From NCBI GenBank assembly GCA_964532485.1, contig CAZHKE010000009.1, forward strand, positions 1 to 64,000: a stretch of 64,000 bases of DNA. The letters run 5' to 3'. Shown here in pieces: positions 55,868-62,944 of this stretch. Under the pieces are notes generated by a model. The model did not search any database. It had not been told where the DNA came from and was given only the letters and a program-made list of their open reading frames with translations. Positions within the stretch are counted from its first letter, which is position 1. Every line of letters starts with the position of its first letter. The DNA comes from DATBSK01 sp964532485 (GTDB taxonomy: Bacteria > Actinomycetota > Acidimicrobiia > IMCC26256 > PALSA-555). Made by a program: the position numbers and the translations under genes.

Positions 55868-58120
55868 TCAGCTCTTGAACAGGAACTCCACGGCATCGCC
55901 CAGGAGGTCCTCGACCTCCTGACGCAGCTGGTCGTGGCGCTCGAGCTCACGATCTTCGTCCAGGATCGCCTCGGCGACCTCGCGCGCCTCCAGCACGATG
56001 TCCTCGTCGCGGGGCAGGCGACCGAGCTTGAGGTCGCTGAAGCCGGACTGGCGCTCGCCGAAGACCTCGCCGGCACCGCGGATGTCGAGATCGCGCTCGG
56101 CGAGCTCGAACCCGTCCGTGGAGTCGCGCATCGCCTCGAGTCGTGCGACGCCGTCTGGCGTCGACGGATCTGCGAGGAGGAAGCACCGTGACGCGTGCGC
56201 GCCACGGCCGATGCGGCCCCGAAGCTGATGGAGCTGGAGGAGGCCGAACCGATCGGCGTCCTCGACCACCATCACGGTCGCGTTCTGCACGTCGATGCCG
56301 ACCTCGATGACCGTCGTGGCGACGAGCACGTCGAGTTCGTGTTCGCGGAACGCGCGCATCACTGCTTCCTTGTCGGGCGAGGGCATCTGACCGTGCAACA
56401 GTCCGAGGCGCAGCCCGGCGAGCTCCTCGGCAGCGAGACGCGCGTGCTCCTCGGTCGCGGCCGTCGCCTGTGTCTTCTCCGAGCCGTCGACGAGCGGGCA
56501 GACGACGTACGCCTGGCGCCCCGCTACGACCTCGGCGCGCAACGCGTCGTACACGGGCACCCGCTCGAGCGGCGTCGGCCCCACGAGCTCGGTCGTGATC
56601 GGCGCGCGCCCTGCCGGGAGCGCACGCAGCTCGGAACGGTCGAGGTCGCCGTAGATGAGCATCGCCGCCGTTCGCGGGATCGGCGTCGCCGTCATCACGA
56701 GCACATCGGGCTCCAGCACCCTCTCCGCAAGCTCGCTCGGTGCCGGGGTACCCGGCGCCGCCGTCCCGGACGCTCGCCGCAGGCCCTTGCCGCGCAGGAG
56801 ATCGCGCTGCTCGACGCCGAAGCGGTGCTGCTCGTCGACGACGACGAGGCCGAGACGCGCGAACTGCACGCCCTCGTAGATGAGCGCATGGGTGCCCACC
56901 AGGACATCGATCGTCCCGGCGCGCAGGCCCTCGTCGATGCGCCGGCGCTCCGCTGCGTTCGTGCGGTTGGTGAGCAAGGCGACGCCGACCGGTCGCTCGC
57001 CCAGCAGCGAGCCCGGCTCAGCGACCGCGAGCCCGTCGAGGAGCTGGCGCATGGTGAGCTCGTGCTGCTCGGCGAGCACCTCTGTCGGCGCCATGAACGC
57101 GCCCTGAAACCCGCCCTGCACGGCCATCAGCAGCGCGTGCAGCGCCACGACGGTCTTGCCCGACCCGACCTCGCCCTGCAGCAGGCGGTGCATCGGCGCG
57201 GGTCCGGCCAGGTCGTGGGCGATCTGCGCGATGACCCGGTGTTGATCCTCCGTGAGGGGGAACGGCAGGGCCTCGGCGAACGCCTCGACGAGCGGGCCCT
57301 CGACCCGGTGCGCCAGCCCGCCCTGCTCGCGTTCGAGCGCACGCTTGCGGGCGACGAGCCCCACCTGCATCCGAAGGAACTCGTCGAACGTCAGGCGCCG
57401 GCGCGCGACCTGCGCGTCGTCCATCGAGTCGGGCCGGTGGATGCCCCAGTACGCGGTCGTGCGGTCGGCGAGCTGGTGCGCAGCACGCACCTCGTCGCCG
57501 AGCGGATCCGCGAAGCCGCGCTCACGGGTGCGCTCCAGCGCGTTCTTCACGAGGCGGCGGAGCTGCCAGGTGTGGACGTCCGCCTTCCCCGAAGCCGGGT
57601 AGACGGGGACGAGCCCGCCCGTCTCGTCGCCCTCGCGACCGAGCACGTCGACGACGGGGTTGATCATCTGGCGGCGCCCGCGGTACTGCTCGACGCGGCC
57701 GAAGAACGCCGCCTCGGTGCCTTCGCTCAGCTGCTTGCCTCGCCAGGGCTGGTTGAAGAACGTGAGGCGCAGGTACGACGTGCCGTCGAACACCTCGAGC
57801 TCCACGAGCGTGCGGCGCTGGCGCGTGTGGCGGACGGAGACCTTCTTGACCTCCCCGTAGACGGTGGCCTCCTCACCGACCACGAGGTCGACGATCTCCT
57901 GCACGTGACGGCGATCGTGGTAGCGGCGCGGGTAGTGCTCGAGAAGATCGAGCACGCTCGCGATCCCCATGCTCGTGAGCCGCTCGCCGAGCGCGTCGCC
58001 GACCGTGCGGAGCTCGGTGACACGGCGCTCGTCGAGCTCTCGGAGCGTGAGGCCCGGTCGCTCGCGCATCGACCGGACGAGCTGCTCGGGACCACGCGCC
58101 GCGCCGTCTCGCGCGGTCAC
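55868..58120 (-). CDS. recG: ATP-dependent DNA helicase RecG with an extra ~18-residue insert
   Basis: Remodels stalled forks and Holliday junctions. The 750 residues have the N-terminal wedge OB domain, Walker A GEVGSGKT (near 317), DEQHRFGVEQRDLL (Walker B), MTATPIPRTAAM (near 478) and QLRGRIGRG in the second RecA-like domain. Between DEQHRFG and MTATPIP the linker is about 18 residues longer than in E. coli RecG. That segment is encoded by a hairpin resembling the repeat family (56739-56759). GTG start at 58118-58120, 18 nt after the DAK gene. Confidence 0.93.
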   Translation of the reverse strand: MTARDGAARGPEQLVRSMRERPGLTLRELDERRVTELRTVGDALGERLTSMGIASVLDLLEHYPRRYHDRRHVQEIVDLVVGEEATVYGEVKKVSVRHTRQRRTLVELEVFDGTSYLRLTFFNQPWRGKQLSEGTEAAFFGRVEQYRGRRQMINPVVDVLGREGDETGGLVPVYPASGKADVHTWQLRRLVKNALERTRERGFADPLGDEVRAAHQLADRTTAYWGIHRPDSMDDAQVARRRLTFDEFLRMQVGLVARKRALEREQGGLAHRVEGPLVEAFAEALPFPLTEDQHRVIAQIAHDLAGPAPMHRLLQGEVGSGKTVVALHALLMAVQGGFQGAFMAPTEVLAEQHELTMRQLLDGLAVAEPGSLLGERPVGVALLTNRTNAAERRRIDEGLRAGTIDVLVGTHALIYEGVQFARLGLVVVDEQHRFGVEQRDLLRGKGLRRASGTAAPGTPAPSELAERVLEPDVLVMTATPIPRTAAMLIYGDLDRSELRALPAGRAPITTELVGPTPLERVPVYDALRAEVVAGRQAYVVCPLVDGSEKTQATAATEEHARLAAEELAGLRLGLLHGQMPSPDKEAVMRAFREHELDVLVATTVIEVGIDVQNATVMVVEDADRFGLLQLHQLRGRIGRGAHASRCFLLADPSTPDGVARLEAMRDSTDGFELAERDLDIRGAGEVFGERQSGFSDLKLGRLPRDEDIVLEAREVAEAILDEDRELERHDQLRQEVEDLLGDAVEFLFKS
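56731..56776. repeat. Palindromic repeat-like element, copy J, inside recG
   Basis: GCTCGCT, then arms 56739-56747 and 56751-56759 (all 9 paired, one GT) around loop GTA, with CGCTCGCC further downstream. The flanks are more diverged than in the other copies, so membership is likely but not certain. Confidence 0.6.
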
Positions 58121-58138
58121 GGCTCCGATTCGCTCCTG

Positions 58139-59773
58139 TTACTCGACGCCGATGAGGAACGGGTAGAGCGGCTGGCCACCTTCGTGCACCTCCACCTCGA
58201 CGTGCGGGTGCTCGAGCCCGAGGTGGTCGCGCAACGTGTTCGCGTCGCCAGCCCGCGCATCGGCACCGAGCAAGACAGTGACGAGCTCGCTCTCCTCGTC
58301 GATGAGCTCGTCGCCGAGCGCGATCGCCGCGTCGATGGCCGTCGTCGTCGACGCGCAGATGCCGTCACCGGTGATCGCGATCCACTCGCCCTTCCGGATG
58401 TCGCCGCACTCGGCCTTGCTGTCGCGCACCGCTTGCGTCACCTCGCCGGCACGCACGCGCTCGGCCGCCTCGCTCATCGCGGCAACGTTGGCAGCCACGT
58501 CGGCGTCGGGGTCGTAGACGACGAGGGCGGCGAGCGCCTCGATGACCGCGTGGGTCGGCACCACGGCGACCGAGCGCCGAGTCAGCTCGTCGACCTGCTG
58601 GGCGACAGGCACGATGTTCTTGTTGTTCGGCAGCACGACCACCGCGTCAGAGGGCGCGCGCTCGACGGCCTCGAGGATCTGCGCCGTCGACGGGTTCATC
58701 GACTGGCCGCCGGCCACGATCTCGTGGACGCCCACGGCGTGGAGCAGGCGCTGGATGCCCTCGCCGACGCCCACCGCGACCACCCCGGTCGTGAACCGCT
58801 CCTCGGGCCGTGGCGACCCGTCGGCGCCGTCGATCGCCGACTGCACCCACTGCTGCTCCTCGACCTGCTCGAGGAGGTCGGTGACGCGGATGTCGCGCGG
58901 CCGTCCGGCCTCGACCCCCGACTCGATCGCCGCCCCGATGTCGTTCGTGTGCACGTGGCAGTTCCAGAGCCCTTCGCCGCCGACGACGACGATCGAGTCG
59001 CCGATCGCACCCCACGACTCCTTGAACGCGGGCATCGTCGCGTCGTCGGCGTCGAGCAGGAACATGACCTCGTAGCGCAGCGATGACACGTCCTCGCCGC
59101 GCTGGTGCGCCTCGACGGCGGCCGGCGTGGTCACGATCTCGGGCTCCGGGAGCGGCCGCCCGTCGACGACGTGGAGGAAGGCGTCGAGCAGGAGCGCGAA
59201 GCCACGACCGCCCGCGTCGACGACGCCGGCGTCCTTGAGCACCGGGAGCAGCTCGGGGGTCCGCAGCACGGCGTCGTGCGCGGCGGCGACGGTTCGCTCG
59301 AGCAACGCCTCGAGGTCACCCGCACCGTCCGCGTCGGCGGCCTCCGCAGTCTCGGCCGCGGTGCGCACCACGGTGAGGATCGTGCCCTCCACCGGGCGCA
59401 TCACGGCCTGGTACGCGGCATCGGACGCCTTCCGCAGCCCGACGACCACGTCGCCGGGGCCGATCGAATCGAGCGTCGTGAACGTGTCGGCGAGCCCACG
59501 CAGCACCTGGGAGAGGATCACGCCCGAGTTCCCCCGGGCGCCCATGAGCGAGCCGTGGGCGACCGCCTGGCACACGTCGTCCATGCGGGTGACGTCGCCG
59601 AGCTCGTTGCAGACCGACTCGAGGGTGAGCGCCATGTTCGTGCCGGTGTCACCGTCGGGGACGGGGTAGACGTTGAGGCGGTTCAGCTCTTCCTGGTGGA
59701 CTCGGAGCGCGTCGCGGAAGGTCGAGACGACCTCGACGAGGGCGGCGCTGTCGAGCACGGTGCGTGCGGGCAT
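58139..59773 (-). CDS. DAK-domain protein, FakA/YloV type
   Basis: 544 residues. The N-terminal DhaL/DAK2 domain (1-205) carries LNVYPVPDGDTGTNMALTLE and MGARGNSGVILSQVLRGLAD. The central region has YEVMFLLDADDATMPAFKES, and the C-terminal DegV-like region SMNPSTAQILEAVE and GDGICASTTTAI. FakA proteins phosphorylate fatty acids using FakB partners; no FakB is visible here, so the substrate is uncertain. ATG at 59771-59773; a TACGAT box ends 9 nt upstream, giving an almost leaderless mRNA. Confidence 0.88.
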   Translation of the reverse strand: MPARTVLDSAALVEVVSTFRDALRVHQEELNRLNVYPVPDGDTGTNMALTLESVCNELGDVTRMDDVCQAVAHGSLMGARGNSGVILSQVLRGLADTFTTLDSIGPGDVVVGLRKASDAAYQAVMRPVEGTILTVVRTAAETAEAADADGAGDLEALLERTVAAAHDAVLRTPELLPVLKDAGVVDAGGRGFALLLDAFLHVVDGRPLPEPEIVTTPAAVEAHQRGEDVSSLRYEVMFLLDADDATMPAFKESWGAIGDSIVVVGGEGLWNCHVHTNDIGAAIESGVEAGRPRDIRVTDLLEQVEEQQWVQSAIDGADGSPRPEERFTTGVVAVGVGEGIQRLLHAVGVHEIVAGGQSMNPSTAQILEAVERAPSDAVVVLPNNKNIVPVAQQVDELTRRSVAVVPTHAVIEALAALVVYDPDADVAANVAAMSEAAERVRAGEVTQAVRDSKAECGDIRKGEWIAITGDGICASTTTAIDAAIALGDELIDEESELVTVLLGADARAGDANTLRDHLGLEHPHVEVEVHEGGQPLYPFLIGVE

Positions 59774-59833
59774 GTGCGCGGGATCGTAGTGGCGGGGAGC
59801 GGTGGCGCCTCGTGGACGCACGATGGCCGCGGC

Positions 59834-59839
59834 TAGTCT
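59834..59839 (+). promoter_or_regulatory. -10 box of rpmB
   Basis: TAGTCT with 6 nt to the rpmB ATG; leaderless arrangement. Confidence 0.6.
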
Positions 59840-59845
59840 CGTCCG

Positions 59846-60034
59846 ATGGCTTCGGTGTGTCAGGTCTGTGGCAAGAAGCCGCGGTTCGGCAAGCGCCTCA
59901 GCCACTCGCACCGGCGCAGCAACCGCCGCTGGAACCCGAACGTGCAGAAGGTGCGGGCCGTCGTCGACGGCACGCCCAAGCGGCTGCACGTGTGCACGTC
60001 GTGCCTCAAGGCCGGCAAGGTCACCAAGCGCTAG
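59846..60034 (+). CDS. rpmB: 50S ribosomal protein L28, zinc-binding form
   Basis: 62 residues: MASVCQVCGKKPRFGKRLSH, then RRSNRRWNPNVQKVRAVVDG and VCTSCLKAGKVTKR. The two Cys pairs mark the zinc-binding C+ variant. The stop TAG overlaps the GTG of the following cold-shock-like gene by one base (TAGTG). It is transcribed divergently from the DAK gene. Confidence 0.96.
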   Translation: MASVCQVCGKKPRFGKRLSHSHRRSNRRWNPNVQKVRAVVDGTPKRLHVCTSCLKAGKVTKR

Positions 60035-60261
60035 TGCAGGGCGTCGTGCGCACCTTCGACCCGCAGACGCACGAGGGCATCCTCGTGTCCGACACCGACC
60101 GCGCCGAGTACGTGCTCGCGGCCGGGGCCCTGGAGGGGTCGCTGTTTCGGATGCTGCGCCAGGGTCAGCGCGTGAACTTCGCGCTCGACGCCGACGGGCG
60201 TGCCACCCGGGTGCGGATCGGCTCCGAGCCCGACATGGGCCTGCCCACCGCCCAGGTCTGA
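60034..60261 (+). CDS. Cold-shock-like OB-fold protein
   Basis: 75 residues from GTG 60034, overlapping the rpmB stop by one base. VRTFDPQTHEGILVSDTDRA, EGSLFRMLRQGQRVNFALD and ATRVRIGSEPDMGLPTAQV resemble a cold-shock/OB-fold domain, but the RNP motifs are not canonical, so nucleic-acid binding is only probable. The gene ends just before the third N gap and is translationally linked to rpmB. Confidence 0.75.
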   Translation: MQGVVRTFDPQTHEGILVSDTDRAEYVLAAGALEGSLFRMLRQGQRVNFALDADGRATRVRIGSEPDMGLPTAQV

Positions 60262-60275
60262 CGGCGCAGGTCTGA

Positions 60276-60375
60276 NNNNNNNNNNNNNNNNNNNNNNNNN
60301 NNNNNNNNNNNNNNNNNNNNNNNNNNNNNNNNNNNNNNNNNNNNNNNNNNNNNNNNNNNNNNNNNNNNNNNNNNN
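60276..60375. other. 100-N scaffold gap 3
   Basis: Unlike gaps 1 and 2 there is no duplicated flank. The right edge begins exactly at the flank of a palindromic repeat copy, so missing or collapsed repeat units are likely. The left edge shows CAGGTCTGACGG followed by a second CAGGTCTGA. Confidence 0.8.
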
Positions 60376-60435
60376 CAGCAGCGGAGCGAGCGCCCGCGGC
60401 CGGGGCACCCCCGGGCCGCAGCGAGCGACGCAGCC
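60376..60435. repeat. Palindromic repeat element, copy G (inverted)
   Basis: CAGCAGCGGAGCGAGCG opens the copy. It has a GC-rich stem GCGGCCGGGG-CAC-CCCC with a bulge and a closing GGCCGC, then AGCGAGCGACGCAG. It is the reverse complement of the copy A/B layout. It ends 2 nt before the stop codon of the GlsB-like gene. Confidence 0.75.
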
Positions 60436-60437
60436 GT

Positions 60438-60689
60438 CTAGGAGTCCTTGCGGACGAGGCTCCAGCCGAACAGCAGGATCGTGGCGCCGACGAACGCCAC
60501 CAGGATCGAGTACAGGCTGAAGTCGTCGATGCCCTCGCCGCCGGCGGCCGAGAAGAGGGCCCCGCCGAGGAGCCCGCCGAGGATCCCGACGACCATCGTG
60601 CCGAGGCAGCCGGGCCGATCGGAGCCGGTCACGACCTTCGCCAGGAGCCCCGCGATGAGCCCGACGACGATCCATCCGATGACGTTCAC
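60438..60689 (-). CDS. GlsB/YeaQ/YmgE transglycosylase-associated membrane protein
   Basis: 83 residues from GTG 60687-60689. Three hydrophobic helices: NVIGWIVVGLIAGLLAKVV, CLGTMVVGILGGLLGGALF and YSILVAFVGATILLFGWSL. These small stress-responsive proteins have no known enzymatic activity despite the family name. A TACGTT -10 box 6 nt upstream predicts a leaderless mRNA. It is divergent from pckG. Confidence 0.86.
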   Translation of the reverse strand: MNVIGWIVVGLIAGLLAKVVTGSDRPGCLGTMVVGILGGLLGGALFSAAGGEGIDDFSLYSILVAFVGATILLFGWSLVRKDS

Positions 60690-60695
60690 GCTGAC

Positions 60696-60701
60696 AACGT
60701 A
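60696..60701 (-). promoter_or_regulatory. -10 box of the GlsB-like gene
   Basis: TACGTT on the minus strand, 6 nt from the GTG at 60689. Confidence 0.6.
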
Positions 60702-60750
60702 GGCGCCCCGTCGTGACGGGTCCGGTTGGGTGGCGTTTCGGCGCCGCCGG

Positions 60751-60756
60751 TAGGAT
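60751..60756 (+). promoter_or_regulatory. -10 box of pckG
   Basis: TAGGAT, 9 nt ahead of GTG 60766 and immediately before an in-frame TTG at 60757. The expected transcription start falls just upstream of the GTG, so GTG 60766 is preferred. Confidence 0.5.
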
Positions 60757-60765
60757 TTGCACGCT

Positions 60766-62571
60766 GTGTCGATCGTGACGGAAGCGCCGACGACCCACCC
60801 CCGCCTCCTGGCCTGGGTGCAGGACATGGTCGAGCTGTGCCAGCCGGAGTCGGTCCACTGGCTCGAAGGCTCGGACGCGGAGCACGAGCTGCTGTGCAAG
60901 CAGCTCGTCGAGGCCAACACGTTCACCGAGCTCGAGGACGACCGCAAGCCCGGCTCGTACTGGGCCACCACCGACCCGAGCGACGTCGCCCGAGTCGAGG
61001 ACCGCACGTTCATCTGCGCCGAGCGCGAGATCGACGCCGGGCCCACGAACAACTGGATGGATCCGGCCGAGATGCGGGCGAAGCTGGCCGACCTGTTCTC
61101 GGGATGCATGCGCGGCCGCACGATGTACGTGATCCCGTTCTCGATGGGCCCGCTCGGCTCGCCGCTGTCATACATCGGCGTCGAGCTCACCGATTCGCCG
61201 TACGTGGCGGTGAGCATGCGGGTGATGACCCGAGCCGGCACGGCTGCCCTCGAGGTGCTCGGCGACGACGGCGAGTTCGTGCCGTGCGTCCACTCGCTCG
61301 GCGCGCCGCTCGAGCCCGGAGAGCCCGACTCCGAGTGGCCCTGCAACCCCGACGAGAAGTGGATCGTGCACTTCCCGGAGACCCGTGAGATCTGGTCGTA
61401 CGGCTCGGGCTACGGCGGGAACGCGCTTCTCGGCAAGAAGTGCTTCGCGCTGCGGATCGCCTCCGTCATCGCGCGCGACGAGGGCTGGCTGGCGGAGCAC
61501 ATGCTCATCCTCAAGCTCACGTCACCGAAGGGCCGCACCCACTACATCGCGGCGGCGTTCCCGTCGGCGTGCGGCAAGACGAACCTCGCGATGCTCATCC
61601 CGACGATCCCCGGTTGGAAGGCCGAGTGCATCGGTGACGACATCTGCTGGATGAAGATCCGCGACGACGGGCGTCTCTACGCGATCAACCCCGAGCACGG
61701 CTTCTTCGGGGTGGCGCCGGGCACCAACCTCGAGACGAACCCCAACGCGATGCGCACGGTCGAGTCGAACACCGTGTTCACGAACACCGCGCTCACCGAC
61801 GACGGCGACGTCTGGTGGGAGGGCATGGGCGAGCCGCCCGCGCACCTCACCGACTGGAGGCGCCGGGACTGGACGCCCGACGAGGACGGGCCGGCCGCGC
61901 ACCCGAACGCCCGCTTCTGCGTCGCGCTCACGCAGTGCCCGGTGCTGGCCGACGAGTACGACGATCCCGAGGGGGTGCCGATCTCGGCGTTCCTGTTCGG
62001 CGGGCGCCGCGCCACCACGGTCCCGTTGGTCGTGGAGTCGCGCGACTGGCAGCACGGGGTGTTCATGGCGTCGGTCATGGGCTCGGAGAAGACCGCGGCG
62101 GCGGTCGGCGGGCTCGGTGAGCTCCGCCGCGACCCGTTCGCGATGCTCCCGTTCTGCGGCTACCACATGGGCGACTACTTCTCGCACTGGCTGTCGATGA
62201 CCAGCCGCACCGACACGTCGGCGCTGCCGCGCATCTTCGGCGTCAACTGGTTCCGCAAGGACGCCGACGGCAAGTTCCTCTGGCCCGGGTTCGGCGACAA
62301 CTCGCGGGTCCTCGACTGGATCTGCCGGCGCCTCGAGGGCGACGCCGACGGGCGGGACACGCCGATCGGCACCGTCCCCCGGGCGAGCGACCTGGCGCTC
62401 GACGGCCTCGACGACGCCGCGCTGGCGAACGTCGACGCCGCGCTCTCGGTCGACCCCGAGGAGTGGAAGCGCGAGCTGCCGACGATGCACGAGCACCTCG
62501 ACAGCTTCGGCGACAGGCTGCCGCCGGCGCTGCGCGACGAGCTCGTCGCGCTCGAAGAGCGCCTCGGCTGA
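60766..62571 (+). CDS. pckG: Phosphoenolpyruvate carboxykinase (GTP)
   Basis: Links oxaloacetate and PEP in gluconeogenesis. The 601 residues contain AFPSACGKTNLAML (P-loop, near 268-281), ISAFLFGGRRATTVPLV, PFCGYHMGDYFSHWL and GVNWFRKDADGKFLWPGFGD with guanine-nucleotide and substrate residues. It matches the GTP-dependent rather than ATP-dependent family. The start choice is discussed at the -10 box. Nothing else of central carbon metabolism lies nearby. Confidence 0.96.
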   Translation: MSIVTEAPTTHPRLLAWVQDMVELCQPESVHWLEGSDAEHELLCKQLVEANTFTELEDDRKPGSYWATTDPSDVARVEDRTFICAEREIDAGPTNNWMDPAEMRAKLADLFSGCMRGRTMYVIPFSMGPLGSPLSYIGVELTDSPYVAVSMRVMTRAGTAALEVLGDDGEFVPCVHSLGAPLEPGEPDSEWPCNPDEKWIVHFPETREIWSYGSGYGGNALLGKKCFALRIASVIARDEGWLAEHMLILKLTSPKGRTHYIAAAFPSACGKTNLAMLIPTIPGWKAECIGDDICWMKIRDDGRLYAINPEHGFFGVAPGTNLETNPNAMRTVESNTVFTNTALTDDGDVWWEGMGEPPAHLTDWRRRDWTPDEDGPAAHPNARFCVALTQCPVLADEYDDPEGVPISAFLFGGRRATTVPLVVESRDWQHGVFMASVMGSEKTAAAVGGLGELRRDPFAMLPFCGYHMGDYFSHWLSMTSRTDTSALPRIFGVNWFRKDADGKFLWPGFGDNSRVLDWICRRLEGDADGRDTPIGTVPRASDLALDGLDDAALANVDAALSVDPEEWKRELPTMHEHLDSFGDRLPPALRDELVALEERLG

Positions 62572-62578
62572 GCGCTCC

Positions 62579-62617
62579 TGCGTCGCAGAGCCACTCCACA
62601 GGTGGCGTAGCGACGCA
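62579..62617. terminator. Two-stem hairpin after pckG
   Basis: TGCGTCGC pairs with GCGACGCA (8 bp), with an inner GCCAC/GTGGC stem separated by a symmetric 3-nt internal loop. It starts 8 nt past the pckG stop. No U tract is present, so it is a possible Rho-assisted stop or mRNA stabiliser. Confidence 0.5.
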
Positions 62618-62656
62618 CGACGGCGAGACGGCGAAGACGACGGGCGGATCCACCGC

Positions 62657-62662
62657 TACCCT
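62657..62662 (+). promoter_or_regulatory. -10 box of the Lrp-type gene
   Basis: TACCCT followed by a ~40-nt leader and AGGAGG (62696-62701) 6 nt before the ATG at 62708; a standard, non-leaderless promoter. Confidence 0.5.
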
Positions 62663-62707
62663 CCTGTCCGGCGGGTCTCGACCGGGGCCCTACCCAGGAG
62701 GACGCCC

Positions 62708-62944
62708 ATGGCCATCAGCGCCTACGTGCTCATCCAGACCGAGGTCGGCAAGGCCGAGCAGGTCGCCCAGGCGACCCGGGCCATCAGTGGCGTCGTCGCC
62801 GCCGACGACGTCACCGGTCCGTACGACGTGATCGTCCGCACCGAGGCGCCGAGCCTCGACGACCTCGGGAAGATGGTCGTGTCGCAGATCCAGGCCGTCG
62901 AAGGCATCACGCGCACGTTCACCTGCCCCGTCGTCAACTTGTAG
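62708..62944 (+). CDS. Lrp/AsnC ligand-binding (RAM) domain protein
   Basis: 78 residues: SAYVLIQTEVGKAEQVAQAT, DDVTGPYDVIVRTEAPSLDD and a closing strand TCPVVNL. Only the ligand-binding RAM half of an Lrp regulator is present, without a helix-turn-helix, as in the small stand-alone proteins common in Actinomycetota. The ligand is unknown, perhaps an amino acid. Its 3' end overlaps that of ddl by 11 nt on the opposite strand. Confidence 0.9.
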   Translation: MAISAYVLIQTEVGKAEQVAQATRAISGVVAADDVTGPYDVIVRTEAPSLDDLGKMVVSQIQAVEGITRTFTCPVVNL

